Below are positions 11,490 to 20,205 of a DNA stretch of 64,000 bases, piece by piece (the first letter of the stretch is position 1; every line of letters starts with the position of its first letter). This stretch comes from Bacteroidota bacterium (GTDB lineage Bacteria; Bacteroidota; Ignavibacteria; Kapaibacteriales; HRBIN21). The stretch spans positions 255,795-319,794 of the forward strand of contig JAUQPL010000001.1 in the NCBI GenBank assembly GCA_030550395.1, written 5' to 3'. The notes beneath the pieces were generated by a model. It saw only the letters and a list, made by a program, of their open reading frames with translations, was not told the DNA's origin and did not search any database. Both the position numbers and the translations under genes were made by a program.

Positions 11490-12059
11490 CTAAGCTTCCT
11501 TTACGCGCTCAATATACTCACCCGTCCTCGTGTCAACGCGGATAATATCCCCCTCGTCAACAAACAGCGGGACTTGCACAGTAGCCCCTGTTTCTAGAAG
11601 CGCCGGTTTCAGAGCTGTCGTGACCGTATTGCCCCGAACCGCTGGCTCTGTCTGCACAACCCGGAGGTTCACATGGGGCGGCAATTCTACCATGATCACC
11701 TGGTCATCATGGAAGACCAAGTCTACCGTCTGCCCTTCTGCCAAAAAGCGAGCGCTTTCGCCTACGATGCTACTGTCAATAGGTATCTGCTCGTACGTCT
11801 CCGTGTCCATGAACACGAACGCATCCCCATCTCGGTACAAAAACTGATGGGGACGGCGTTCCAAACGGGCAAACTCTACCGGCGTTCCGGACAGGAGCTT
11901 GTTCTCCAGGAGGCGCCCGGTACGCAGATTCCGCATCTTGACCTGATAAAAGCCCGGCTTATTGCCCGGCGTGCGGTGCTCTACCTCCAAGACTACATAT
12001 AGCTCGCCCTCATGCTTGACAATGGCGCCTACGCGCAAGTCGGAAGTTGTCCCAATCAT
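11490..12059 (-). CDS. efp: Translation elongation factor P
   Basis: The 189-residue protein has the three-domain EF-P layout: [20 protein letters not shown], then [16 protein letters not shown], then YIERVKEA at the C-terminus. It relieves ribosome stalling at polyproline. The domain I tip loop reads TPGNKPGF where E. coli has KPGKGQAF, so the residue aligned with the modified Lys34 is Asn, with a Lys next to it. Neither the beta-lysyl nor the rhamnosyl pattern is clear. ATG at 12059 is chosen over the GTG two codons upstream. Confidence 0.95.
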   Translation of the reverse strand: MIGTTSDLRVGAIVKHEGELYVVLEVEHRTPGNKPGFYQVKMRNLRTGRLLENKLLSGTPVEFARLERRPHQFLYRDGDAFVFMDTETYEQIPIDSSIVGESARFLAEGQTVDLVFHDDQVIMVELPPHVNLRVVQTEPAVRGNTVTTALKPALLETGATVQVPLFVDEGDIIRVDTRTGEYIERVKEA

Positions 12060-12087
12060 GCCCACACGGAATTTCTTTCACCCCAAG

Positions 12088-12158
12088 AGGTCCCGGGCGG
12101 ATTCGAACCGCCGTACGAGGTTTTGCAGACCTCTGCCTCACCACTAGGCTACGGGACC
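12088..12158 (-). tRNA. tRNA-Cys (anticodon GCA)
   Basis: On the minus strand GGTCCCG (12152-12158) pairs with CGGGACC (12089-12095), with discriminator T at 12088 as expected for tRNA-Cys. The anticodon arm GAGGT/ACCTC encloses CTGCAAA, giving GCA. The T arm carries GGTTCGAATCC. CCA is not encoded. It lies between efp and the membrane hypothetical, all on the same strand, with a TAACTTTG promoter element 14 bases upstream. Confidence 0.96.
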
Positions 12159-12172
12159 TTCCAGAGGACAAG

Positions 12173-12180
12173 CAAAGTTA
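12173..12180 (-). promoter_or_regulatory. Putative -7 element for tRNA-Cys
   Basis: The minus strand reads TAACTTTG 14 bases before the tRNA-Cys 5' end, matching TAnnTTTG. No clear -33 TTTG is present. Confidence 0.45.
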
Positions 12181-12223
12181 CAGGAAGCTCTGCAGATACG
12201 GGGCAGAATGTCTTCAGAGCGCC

Positions 12224-12928
12224 TCACTCCATAGCCTCTTCAAGAGCCCGAATCAGCGCTTCCTTCCATAAAGCGGGAATGTGCTGCTTTCGCCACTGCT
12301 GAACTTCATCCCACTCTTGTGCCGGAAGCTTAATCCACTGTTTCCAGAATACCTCTTCAGCTCGGGCAAAGCGCTCTTGCTCCTGAGCTTCCCACGCCCT
12401 CAGTACCTCTGCAGCTGCTTGTCCTAACTGCCGGATCTCCAACGATGGATGCTGCCGTGTCCACCTCAGAAACTCCCGCGCCAGCTTTAATTGCTTCTCC
12501 GTTAGGGAAGGCAACGGCCGCTCCATTTCTTCTTGGGAACACGAACAGACACTGGTAAACAAACCGCCCAGCGCTCGTGACTGTGCTTCCTCTTCGCACC
12601 CCGCTTGGCACCAACTTCCGAAAAGGGCTTGTGCACGGGCTGCTGCACCACTGACCTGCCAGAATGACTGCGGTTTGTTCAGCGGATTCGCCCAATCCAT
12701 GATTTCCGGGAGCATACCCACAAGAACCCCTGTCCCACCTACCATCAGAATAGCAACCACCAGAATCGCAACCACGGACACTGCCGCTGCCACCAGGGTG
12801 ACAGCTACCACCAGCCCCACAATGACCAGCAGGAGAAAAGCCACAACCAGAATCTCTACAAGCCCCGTCGCCATCCCCACCATTGCTCCGCTCCAGTAGG
12901 GTGAGACAATATTGGCTGCACTGCTCAA
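12224..12928 (-). CDS. Hypothetical membrane protein
   Basis: I do not recognise this 234-residue protein. Residues 15-75 are a Val/Ala/Leu/Gly-rich hydrophobic stretch long enough for two membrane segments. The rest is soluble, with a Cys cluster (CQAGCEEE and CSCSQEE, about residues 107-132) followed by a charged, Trp-rich helical C-terminus. The longest opening uses TTG at 12928; ATG codons at 12883 and 12874 are alternatives that would still keep the hydrophobic region. It follows the TldE-like gene by 28 bases and may be its operon partner. Confidence 0.55.
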   Translation of the reverse strand: MSSAANIVSPYWSGAMVGMATGLVEILVVAFLLLVIVGLVVAVTLVAAAVSVVAILVVAILMVGGTGVLVGMLPEIMDWANPLNKPQSFWQVSGAAARAQALFGSWCQAGCEEEAQSRALGGLFTSVCSCSQEEMERPLPSLTEKQLKLAREFLRWTRQHPSLEIRQLGQAAAEVLRAWEAQEQERFARAEEVFWKQWIKLPAQEWDEVQQWRKQHIPALWKEALIRALEEAME

Positions 12929-12956
12929 AAATCAAAATTTTCCCCTCACCACAAGG

Positions 12957-14717
12957 CTAAGGTTGGAGAAACGGTGGAGGAACTATTGGCAACTTGGGCA
13001 CATCACCTTCGCGAGGGCGTACCTCTACCTCATCCAGCAGGATATCCGACACAACCAAGCTGACAGGTAAATAGGGCGCCTCGCTGCTACTGCTAACCGC
13101 TGGTGCAAGGTAGTTGTAAACGTCCCGCTCTCGCGACACAGCGATGATATCCCGCAATGAACGCACAGACAATCCCACAGCCTCACAAGGTTGCAACAGC
13201 TCTTCGCGTCCATCAGGAAAGATACGGTATGCCGCTACCAAGGGTAGGCTCCCCTCCCGCACGAACGGTGGATACTTACCCAGAGTGGTACGCGCCAGAA
13301 TTGTCTGCAAGATGTTGAGATTCATCACCGAGCGCACAATGATGCCGTAGGGGAGCTGACGCTGGCGGAGGAGCTCCAAAAGCTGTTGGCGCAACCGCGC
13401 CCGCTCCAGCACCCCTGGGACAGCGTCGTCGGGGATCATTTCTACGACCCCCACCATTGCGGCTCCCGCCCGATTATGCCCATTGGACCCCGCTGTCCAG
13501 CGCGTCGGCACCCGTGTGGTCAGCAGCTGGCGGAGCACCCCACGCTCAACAACCGTCACAGTCTCGGCCGGCATCCCTTCATCATCCACACAGTATGCCC
13601 CGACCAGCGGGGTACCACCTAACCAGCGTTGGCAGGGGATCGCTCGCAATGTCAGAAACTCCGGAAGAATACGGCTTCCTAAGCGACGTACTAAGCTCTG
13701 TCCGCGCCCCAAGAAAAAGGGTTGGTCCGTTAGTGGCTCCCGCTGCAAAGGGAGCTGCGGAACCAGAAGCTGGGCAATGAGCTCGCCGGCAGCCCGCCCT
13801 TCAAAGAGAGCTGGACCAACGTAAGTCTCCTCCAACGCCGGAGCCTGCTGCTGTGCCCGCAGTCGCTCTGCCAATGCAATCACCGCCCGCTTGAGCGAAT
13901 CCAGTGATGGCAACTCCGCCGGTGTCCGAGCATAGACAGAATAGTACTGCGCCAATGGTGTTCCGTCACGAGCCTGTGCATAGGCAACAACTTCCACTCC
14001 CGTGAAGAGCTCTACCTTGACCGCCCGACGTCCTTCCGTATTGGCATACCAGGTCCGTGTTGGTAGATACTCAAAACCAACAGCGGATGCAACAAATTCC
14101 GGATACGAGCGGAAGAGACCAGAAAGCTCTCGGCAGAGCCGTTCAGCATATGCGGAGGAGAAGAGCGGCACAGGCAGTGTGTCAGCTAAGACGGCTGGCG
14201 CCAAATGGCGGAAATCCGGCGTGGTGTCACGCCGCGTCCGTGTCCGAAGGAGATTCAGCTTCTGACCATACTGCTCCACAGCGTCCTTATACGCTGCATC
14301 CGTTGCTAACCACAGCTCTCGCCGCAGGAGAGTATCGTTGAGCTCCACCGGCAATGAGCGTTGTCGGTATGTTTCCCGAGAAGAGCCCGCTCCGAAGAGG
14401 AGTACACCACCCGTTGCGACGTTCGTATTATCCACCTCCGGAGTTCCCACCCGCACACCAACGGTGAGCATTACCTGCGGACGATCGGCCATTTCAACAA
14501 GCTCTCCCAGGACTGCCTGGGCCACCAAAGCTGCCCGGTATTGCAGGCGATACTCAATGTAGTACGGTGCCGGCGCCCTCTCCAACCGCAGCTTCCCCAA
14601 GGACCGTTGTAGCTCCTGCTCTAACGCACGGAAGACCAGTTCCGTCTGCGGCGGACGCCACGTTTGCGCACTACAGATGCTCACAATATAGCAGAACCCA
14701 ATTACGAACCGATGCAT
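12957..14717 (-). CDS. Secreted TldE/PmbA-like protein lacking the metal motif
   Basis: The 586-residue protein begins with signal peptide MHRFVIGFCYIVSICSAQ. It is collinear with the TldD-like protein encoded just upstream: both have GxPELDNT-like VGTPEVDNTN, a GPALFEG block, GGTPLVGAYCVDDEGMPA, VVERGVLRQLL and SNGHNR. Where the partner has HEILGH, this one has AQLLVPQ, so the zinc site is lost. This mirrors the inactive subunit TldE/PmbA of the TldD-TldE protease. An opening extends to 14912, but the ATG at 14717 gives the signal peptide and lies 7 bases after the upstream stop. Confidence 0.8.
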   Translation of the reverse strand: MHRFVIGFCYIVSICSAQTWRPPQTELVFRALEQELQRSLGKLRLERAPAPYYIEYRLQYRAALVAQAVLGELVEMADRPQVMLTVGVRVGTPEVDNTNVATGGVLLFGAGSSRETYRQRSLPVELNDTLLRRELWLATDAAYKDAVEQYGQKLNLLRTRTRRDTTPDFRHLAPAVLADTLPVPLFSSAYAERLCRELSGLFRSYPEFVASAVGFEYLPTRTWYANTEGRRAVKVELFTGVEVVAYAQARDGTPLAQYYSVYARTPAELPSLDSLKRAVIALAERLRAQQQAPALEETYVGPALFEGRAAGELIAQLLVPQLPLQREPLTDQPFFLGRGQSLVRRLGSRILPEFLTLRAIPCQRWLGGTPLVGAYCVDDEGMPAETVTVVERGVLRQLLTTRVPTRWTAGSNGHNRAGAAMVGVVEMIPDDAVPGVLERARLRQQLLELLRQRQLPYGIIVRSVMNLNILQTILARTTLGKYPPFVREGSLPLVAAYRIFPDGREELLQPCEAVGLSVRSLRDIIAVSRERDVYNYLAPAVSSSSEAPYLPVSLVVSDILLDEVEVRPREGDVPKLPIVPPPFLQP

Positions 14718-14724
14718 GAAGCCC

Positions 14725-16395
14725 TCACTCCGATTGAACAAACGGAGGTGGTAAGATTGGCGGACGTTCATCTGACTTCGCCTTCTTCTGAACCTCAATG
14801 CGGCTGACCAACAAGCTCGGTGAACTTGCCGATACGGGAATATTACCCGATTCCGCTCCACAAATACCGTTGAAGACGCCCACCTCGGAGGAAGCCGCCA
14901 CAATGTGCGCAAACGTCGTCAAAGGAGTTCCAATCAAATCCACGCCGCGTACTAGCTCATCCGGACGCCCATCGGCGTAGACTTTGTAGACCACCAACGG
15001 CATCACATTGAAAGCGTTCGGAATCGTGCGCGCCGTGAAGGTAAAGCCACCTTCTACGGCATCAAAGAGCAAACCAAACTCCAGACCCTGTCGACGACAC
15101 TCCTCTCGGAGGCGCTGCCGCAACTCTTCCGGGGAGACGGACTCGCGGGCAACGACAAGAAGATTAGACTGTCGAGCAACAGTGCGCATCCCTGGCTGCC
15201 GTCGCCCATGCCCATTAGAATGGGCAAACCCGGGGATTGGAGTACGATTGAGCAGGAAATTCCGGAGTACACCCTTCTCGACTACTACCACCCGCTGTGC
15301 CGCCACCCCCTCGTCATCGTATGTGTAACTCCCTGCCAGCGGAACACCATCACGATAGCGCTGGAGTGGATCGAACACAACGTCCAGAAACGACGGCAGA
15401 ATCTGCTTACCTAAGAAGTCCCGCAACAACTGCGCCGACTGCGGATCCTTCTGGCGGTGCCCTTCCAGGCGATGTCCTAAAATCTCGTGGAAGAAGACGG
15501 CCGCAGCCTCCCCACTGAGGATTGCCGGTCCGGCATATGTCTCCAGTATTGGGGCTTCCCGCAGACGCCGAAGCAGCTCAATCATACGCTCAATATCTTG
15601 CCGGATGCGCTCCTCGGAGGGCAACTCCTTGAAGTCAAAGGCAAAATACGTGCGGTACAAGGGAAGCTCCATTCCATCTTCTGCTCGCGTGTGCGCAGCA
15701 ACACTGAGGAAAATCCCCCGTTCTGACCACGCCAGCTGCGTCCCTTCGGTATTGACCAAAAACTTCTGCGCAGAACTCACCTGTAAGCTAACCCGGTGGC
15801 TATAAATCCACGGATGTCCTGCAAAGAGCACAGAAAGTCGTCGAACCCGCTGGCCCCAGAAAGCGGTGTCCACGGTAGGATGAGGACTTAGACGTTGCTC
15901 ACGCCGAGGTTGCTCCTGAGAGAAGTCGGCGACACTATCGGCTTCCCGCACCCGGACTGCACGTCCAGCGATAACTTTCGCATATTCCTCGGCAGCCTTA
16001 TCGTATGCCTGCATCGTTGCATACCAGACAAGCTGTCGCAGAGTGCGCTCATCCTCTCCAAGGGGAAGCTGCACAGGATACGGTCGCTCGACAAACCCAA
16101 ACGACTCCCGTAAGGGTCGGGTGTTGTCCAGCTCATACTGCCCAATGCGCAGGTCCACATCCAACCAGCGTGAGCGCTGCTCAAGAGAACGCCGCAGCTT
16201 CCCTGCCTGCGCTTCTATCGTCACGGTCTGCAAATCCGTCACCTGGTAAGCCAGGAAATAGGCTGGTTGGGACTGTGTCCGCAAAACCGCGGCATTGCGC
16301 TCTAACTCCTGGCGCAAAATTGCCAGAAGCGACGCTTTCTCTGCTGCACTGGCAATCCCAACAGCCACCACGCAGATGCCGATCCCGTACCTCAT
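14725..16395 (-). CDS. Secreted TldD-like zinc metalloprotease
   Basis: The 556-residue protein belongs to the TldD/PmbA (peptidase U62) family. Residues 303-308 are HEILGH, followed by RLEGH, the family's HExxxH zinc motif. Downstream are DGVPLAGSYTYDDEGVAAQ, VVEKGVLRNFLLNRTP and SNGHGRRQPG. The N-terminus, MRYGIGICVVAVGIASAAEK, looks like a signal peptide, so it probably acts in the periplasm, unlike cytoplasmic E. coli TldD. Its ATG overlaps the gpmA stop (ATGA). Substrate is unknown; a heterodimer with the next gene product is inferred. Confidence 0.85.
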   Translation of the reverse strand: MRYGIGICVVAVGIASAAEKASLLAILRQELERNAAVLRTQSQPAYFLAYQVTDLQTVTIEAQAGKLRRSLEQRSRWLDVDLRIGQYELDNTRPLRESFGFVERPYPVQLPLGEDERTLRQLVWYATMQAYDKAAEEYAKVIAGRAVRVREADSVADFSQEQPRREQRLSPHPTVDTAFWGQRVRRLSVLFAGHPWIYSHRVSLQVSSAQKFLVNTEGTQLAWSERGIFLSVAAHTRAEDGMELPLYRTYFAFDFKELPSEERIRQDIERMIELLRRLREAPILETYAGPAILSGEAAAVFFHEILGHRLEGHRQKDPQSAQLLRDFLGKQILPSFLDVVFDPLQRYRDGVPLAGSYTYDDEGVAAQRVVVVEKGVLRNFLLNRTPIPGFAHSNGHGRRQPGMRTVARQSNLLVVARESVSPEELRQRLREECRRQGLEFGLLFDAVEGGFTFTARTIPNAFNVMPLVVYKVYADGRPDELVRGVDLIGTPLTTFAHIVAASSEVGVFNGICGAESGNIPVSASSPSLLVSRIEVQKKAKSDERPPILPPPFVQSE

Positions 16396-17030
16396 GGGGT
16401 TGTCACCGTGTTATGATGAGACTGCATAATGGTACGCTGCCGTACCGCTAAGGTCTCTGGCTCCAACTCGTAGACATACGGGACTCCTGTCGGAATCTCT
16501 ACATGAGGAATCTGCTCCGCTGGGATATGCTCCAGCTCCATCAGAAGTGCCCGAAGCGAGTTGCCATGAGCGACGATGAGGACGTTCCGCCCTCGAAGGA
16601 GCTCGGGAACAATTCGCTGCCGGTAGTAAGGAAGCACCCGTCTCTGGGTATCGGCTAAGGATTCTCCCCCAGGCGGAGCAACGTCGTAACTTCGGCGCCA
16701 CAGCCGGAACTGCTCCTCTCCATACCGCTGCCGCACCTCATCTTTGTTCAGCCCTTGGAGCTGCCCATAGTGTCGTTCGTTCAACGCCTCCGTGCGCTCA
16801 ATCGGTATTTCCGGACGTCCTAAGACCGCGCGGACAATCTCCGCTGTTCGCCATGCCCGACGCAAGGCGGAGGTAAAGATGAGGTCTATGGCAAACGAGC
16901 GCAGCAGCTCACCGGCCCGACGCGCTTCCTCCTCCCCTCGTTCCGAAAGCTCTACATCTACCCACCCTGTAAACCGGTTTTGACGGTTCCACTCCGATTC
17001 TCCATGACGCAACAGAATCAGCAACGGCAT
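16392..17030 (-). CDS. gpmA: 2,3-bisphosphoglycerate-dependent phosphoglycerate mutase
   Basis: The 212-residue protein starts MPLLILLRHGESEWNRQNRF with catalytic His9. It has FTSALRRAWRTAEI, EALNERHYGQLQGLNKDE specific to dPGM, and VAHGNSLRALLMEL carrying the second His. It interconverts 3- and 2-phosphoglycerate in glycolysis. It is slightly short at the C-terminus compared with the 250-residue E. coli enzyme. It lies 21 bases after the GlmU-like gene and overlaps the TldD-like gene by 4 bases. Confidence 0.95.
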   Translation of the reverse strand: MPLLILLRHGESEWNRQNRFTGWVDVELSERGEEEARRAGELLRSFAIDLIFTSALRRAWRTAEIVRAVLGRPEIPIERTEALNERHYGQLQGLNKDEVRQRYGEEQFRLWRRSYDVAPPGGESLADTQRRVLPYYRQRIVPELLRGRNVLIVAHGNSLRALLMELEHIPAEQIPHVEIPTGVPYVYELEPETLAVRQRTIMQSHHNTVTTP

Positions 17031-17051
17031 GCGTAATGAGCTCCTTGCTGT

Positions 17052-17816
17052 TCAACGGAAAGAAACCTGTGTTGGCCACTGCTGAAGTAAATGCTCCACA
17101 AGCTCCAGTTCCTGCAGCGTATTGACCCCCTGGAATTCCTCCCATCGGGGAGCACTCCAAGCTGCTACGGAATGCCCCCGTTGCCGGCAGAGAGCTACAA
17201 TGTCTGTCAGATAGTACTCCCGTTGCGCATTCTGCCGAGACAGCAATGGCAAGAGCGAGAAGAGAACCGAAGCACGGGCAACAATGACACCCGTATTAAC
17301 TTCGCTAATACGGCGCTCTGCCGCTGTGGCATCGCGGTCTTCCACAATCCGCAGCAACTCTCCGCTTTCACCCCGCACAATTCGCCCATACCCTTGGGGA
17401 TTGGGGAAACGAGCACTCAACACACTGACGGCCGCTCCAGCACTGCGGTGGTGCTGAACGAACTCTCGCAACGTCTCCACCTGGAGCAAGGGGGTATCCC
17501 CTGCAACGATGAGGATATCACCAGGGAAAGACTGCAATAGAGGTGCTGTCTGCAAGACAGCATGTCCCGTTCCCAACTGTTCATGCTGCCAGACTACCTC
17601 TGCCTGAGGATACCTTTCACGGATATAGGTTGCTACCTGCTCTCCCCGGAAACCAACGACAACCACCAACCGCTCTGGCGGCAGCAGACAGACTGCTTGC
17701 AAAACGTAGGATATCAAAGGACGCCCCTGTACCGGTAAGAGGACCTTTGGGATGTCAGGATGACCAATGCGCTTCCCCTGCCCCGCAGCTAATACAACAG
17801 CCGCTATCCCCTCCAT
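17052..17816 (-). CDS. GlmU N-terminal-type UTP-sugar-1-phosphate uridylyltransferase
   Basis: The 254-residue nucleotidyltransferase has VVLAAGQGKRIG (about residues 7-18) and the GlmU-type blocks QHEQLGTGHAVLQ, GDTPLL, NPQGYGRIVR, EVNTGV and the N-terminal-domain ending NAQREYYLTDIV plus FQGVNTLQELE. It should make UDP-GlcNAc from UTP and GlcNAc-1-phosphate. The C-terminal left-handed helix acetyltransferase domain of full-length GlmU is missing and the reading frame ends cleanly, so acetylation must come from another protein. It follows panD by 2 bases. Confidence 0.85.
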   Translation of the reverse strand: MEGIAAVVLAAGQGKRIGHPDIPKVLLPVQGRPLISYVLQAVCLLPPERLVVVVGFRGEQVATYIRERYPQAEVVWQHEQLGTGHAVLQTAPLLQSFPGDILIVAGDTPLLQVETLREFVQHHRSAGAAVSVLSARFPNPQGYGRIVRGESGELLRIVEDRDATAAERRISEVNTGVIVARASVLFSLLPLLSRQNAQREYYLTDIVALCRQRGHSVAAWSAPRWEEFQGVNTLQELELVEHLLQQWPTQVSFR

Positions 17817-17818
17817 GC

Positions 17819-18208
17819 TTATGCCTTTCCTGCCTCTGCCGAATTCCCTAAAAGGAGCCGCCGGACTGGACGATTCCGCTCGTCGACAGAAACAACCACA
17901 GGGGCATATCCCTCAAGAGCTTCCAAGGGAAGCAGAGCGTAGGACAGCACAATCAGCTCATCCCCCCTTACGCCTTTCCGAGCTGCTGGACCGTTCAGGC
18001 AGACCGTTCCGCTTCCCCGGGCTTCTGGGATTACGTATGTCTGCAACCGTTCACCGTTGTTGACATTGAGTACAGTCACCTGCTCGTATGGAAGCAATTC
18101 TGCTGCCTCCATGAGCTCCTCATCCAATCCCAGGCTTCCCTCGTAGTAGAGGTTGGCATCCGTAACACGGAGACGTTGCAGCTTAGACTTGAGCATGATC
18201 CGGAACAT
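17819..18208 (-). CDS. panD: Aspartate 1-decarboxylase (pyruvoyl enzyme)
   Basis: The 129-residue proenzyme begins [20 protein letters not shown], and the self-cleavage site EGS places Gly24-Ser25 exactly where PanD is processed to make its pyruvoyl group. [26 protein letters not shown] and [10 protein letters not shown] complete the family pattern. It makes beta-alanine for pantothenate and CoA. ATG at 18208 is preferred over the opening at 18229. The GlmU-like gene follows after 2 bases. Confidence 0.96.
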   Translation of the reverse strand: MFRIMLKSKLQRLRVTDANLYYEGSLGLDEELMEAAELLPYEQVTVLNVNNGERLQTYVIPEARGSGTVCLNGPAARKGVRGDELIVLSYALLPLEALEGYAPVVVSVDERNRPVRRLLLGNSAEAGKA

Positions 18209-18278
18209 GGCGTCTCCACTCTCCATCATACCATTGGCTTTATGACGAAGGATTGCAGCCTATGGTCTCAGCATCTCC

Positions 18279-19205
18279 TTACTGCAGTTCGTATTGAAGC
18301 GCTTCCGAAAGTGTGCTAAAGCGGAAGCGAAATCCTTCTCTCAACGCCCGCTCCGGTATTGCCCGTTGGCTAGCACAGAGAGCATCCGCTAACCCGCCGT
18401 ACAAAAGTCGGAGAGCCACCACGGGAATGGACAACCAACATGGACGCCGAAGCTGCTGTCCGATCATCTGGCACATCTGCCGGAGACGTACCGGCTCCGG
18501 AGCAGCGACATTGTAAACACCCTGTGCCGTAGGCGTCTGGAGCGCCCAGAGAAAAAACCCAACCACATCCTGCCAGTGAACCCACGGTACCCACTGAGCT
18601 CCACTCCCCAACACTCCGCCAGCAAAGGCGCGAAACGAAGGAAGAAGGCGTGCCAGAAATCCGGACTCACGATCCAAAACAATCCCCAACCGCGCAATGA
18701 CCAATCGCACACATGGAGCCGCCTCCCAAGCAGCTACTTCCCACTGCTGGCATACCTGTGCTAGGAAATCGTCCCCAGGAGGCGTATTTTCCGTGCATAC
18801 CTGCTCGCCCTTATCCCCATAGTACCCCGTGGCAGAGACAGACACGAATACGGCTGGCCGCTGCCCCTCTAGGCGACACAGCGCTCGGGAAAGAGCATAA
18901 GTGGTCGCAACTCGGCTCCGCAGAATTTCTTGTCGATATGCAGCGGTCCACCGGCGAGCAATAGGGGCTCCGGCAAGATTGATAACCCCCGATATCCCTG
19001 CGAACACCTCCCCCGGCAGCTCCTGTTCTCCCCGCCATGGGACAAGTTCCACCCCTTCCAGGAACAATTGTGTAGCTTTCAGCGGCGAACGAACCAGAAG
19101 ACGGATGGAATAGCCGTAACGTAGCAGTACCGGCACTAATCGCCTCCCAATCCCCCCTGTTCCTCCCGTTACCAGCACCCGAAGGCCATTTCGCTCCTCG
19201 TTCAC
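18279..19205 (-). CDS. TIGR01777-family NAD(P)-dependent epimerase (YfcH-like)
   Basis: The 308-residue extended short-chain dehydrogenase-like protein starts with VLVTGGTGGIGRRLVPVLL, a nucleotide-binding glycine motif. It has INLAGAPIARRWT, SVSATGYYGDKG containing the YxxxG-like segment, and a C-terminal DUF1731-type region (FRFRFSTLSEALQ). Members occur in most bacteria, some being linked to cell division or chloroplast SulA homologues, but the substrate is unknown. The start is GTG, one base after the rplI stop, which argues for coupled translation. Confidence 0.88.
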   Translation of the reverse strand: MNEERNGLRVLVTGGTGGIGRRLVPVLLRYGYSIRLLVRSPLKATQLFLEGVELVPWRGEQELPGEVFAGISGVINLAGAPIARRWTAAYRQEILRSRVATTYALSRALCRLEGQRPAVFVSVSATGYYGDKGEQVCTENTPPGDDFLAQVCQQWEVAAWEAAPCVRLVIARLGIVLDRESGFLARLLPSFRAFAGGVLGSGAQWVPWVHWQDVVGFFLWALQTPTAQGVYNVAAPEPVRLRQMCQMIGQQLRRPCWLSIPVVALRLLYGGLADALCASQRAIPERALREGFRFRFSTLSEALQYELQ

Positions 19206-19206
19206 T

Positions 19207-19656
19207 TCATTCCTCGGCGCTGGTTACCCACACCTTGACCGTTGCCACAACCTCCGGATGAAGCCGAACCTTAACCTCAAACGTTCCCAATGAGCGGATA
19301 GGTTCTGGGATTAGAATTGCTCGCCGATCGATAGAAAAGCCGTGCAACTGGAGCTCATCGGCAATCATCTGCGGGGTAACAGAACCAAACAGACGCCCCT
19401 CTTCCCCAACCCGCATGGGGATTGTTAGGACGACCTGCTCCAGACGCTCGGCCACTTGCTGGGCACTGACGCGCTCCCTCTCCATTCGGCGTTGATATTG
19501 CCGGCGTTCCTCTTCCAGACGCCGGAGCGCTGCCTCGGAGGCATAATAAGCCAAGCCACGGGGGATCAGATAATTGCGGGCATATCCATCGCTGACGCGC
19601 ACGATATCGCCCATCTTGCCCAACTTCTCTACATCCTGACGCAGAATAACCTTCAT
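19207..19656 (-). CDS. rplI: 50S ribosomal protein L9
   Basis: The 149-residue protein begins MKVILRQDVEKLGKMGDIV with the L9 signature GYARNYLIPRGLA, a long central helix rich in Arg/Glu (residues 45-75), and a C-terminal domain with GRLFGSVTPQMIADEL. L9 binds 23S rRNA at the L1 stalk base. It follows rpsF after 18 bases; rpsR (S18), which usually lies between these genes, is absent. Confidence 0.97.
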   Translation of the reverse strand: MKVILRQDVEKLGKMGDIVRVSDGYARNYLIPRGLAYYASEAALRRLEEERRQYQRRMERERVSAQQVAERLEQVVLTIPMRVGEEGRLFGSVTPQMIADELQLHGFSIDRRAILIPEPIRSLGTFEVKVRLHPEVVATVKVWVTSAEE

Positions 19657-19674
19657 CGCCTCGCTCCACTCTTG

Positions 19675-20139
19675 TTACACCTCTTCTTCCTCTTCCGCCT
19701 CCCCTTCGTCGGCGACCTCTTCCTCGACCTCATCAGCAAACTCTTCCTCAGATATCGGCTGCGCTGCCCTGACTGTCTCTGGAATGAGCTGCCCACTTTG
19801 CGGCGGATGCTGACGCCGGTAAGCCAGAATCGTTGGATCAATCTGCAACGTCAAGTGACGGAGGAAGTTCTCCTCCAGGAGAAAGAGCCTTTCTAACAGC
19901 GGTAATGCCGTCGGGTGCGCCTCGTAAGCAGCGTAGACGTAGTAGCCATTATTCCGCTTCTTGATGGGATAGGCTAAGCGGCGTTTCCCAAGCTCGTAGA
20001 AAAGCAGAACTTCTCCGCCGTGTGACACAATGTACTCTTTGAACCGGTCAATTGTAGCTCGGATATCAGCATCTTCCAGCGCTGCGTTGATAATCACGGT
20101 CGTCTCATATAGCCGTCGGTGTGGTGTCGTTGTGTTCAT
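19675..20139 (-). CDS. rpsF: 30S ribosomal protein S6
   Basis: The 154-residue protein has the S6 pattern YETTVIINAALED, then ELGKRRLAYPIKKRNNGYYV and LERLFLLEENFLRHL. The C-terminus is a long acidic tail (EEEFADEVEEEVADEGEAEE), which varies in this family. S6 binds 16S rRNA next to S18. It is the first gene of the long minus-strand run, preceded by a TAATTTTG element about 58 bases upstream. Confidence 0.96.
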   Translation of the reverse strand: MNTTTPHRRLYETTVIINAALEDADIRATIDRFKEYIVSHGGEVLLFYELGKRRLAYPIKKRNNGYYVYAAYEAHPTALPLLERLFLLEENFLRHLTLQIDPTILAYRRQHPPQSGQLIPETVRAAQPISEEEFADEVEEEVADEGEAEEEEEV

Positions 20140-20197
20140 CCCTTGCTCTCCTTAGTCAACCGTCTTTTTCCTTTGCTTTCGGTAAGGAAGTAAGATG

Positions 20198-20205
20198 CAA
20201 AATTA
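20198..20205 (-). promoter_or_regulatory. Putative -7 element for rpsF
   Basis: The minus strand reads TAATTTTG, matching TAnnTTTG, in the divergent gap between rpsF and the S1 gene. No clear -33 element is seen. Confidence 0.42.

Noticed and set aside
12357-12935. A 192-codon minus-strand frame overlapping the membrane hypothetical
   Set aside because: Gly/Ser/Cys-rich translation with no helix or fold sign; the alternative frame with clear membrane segments is more convincing.
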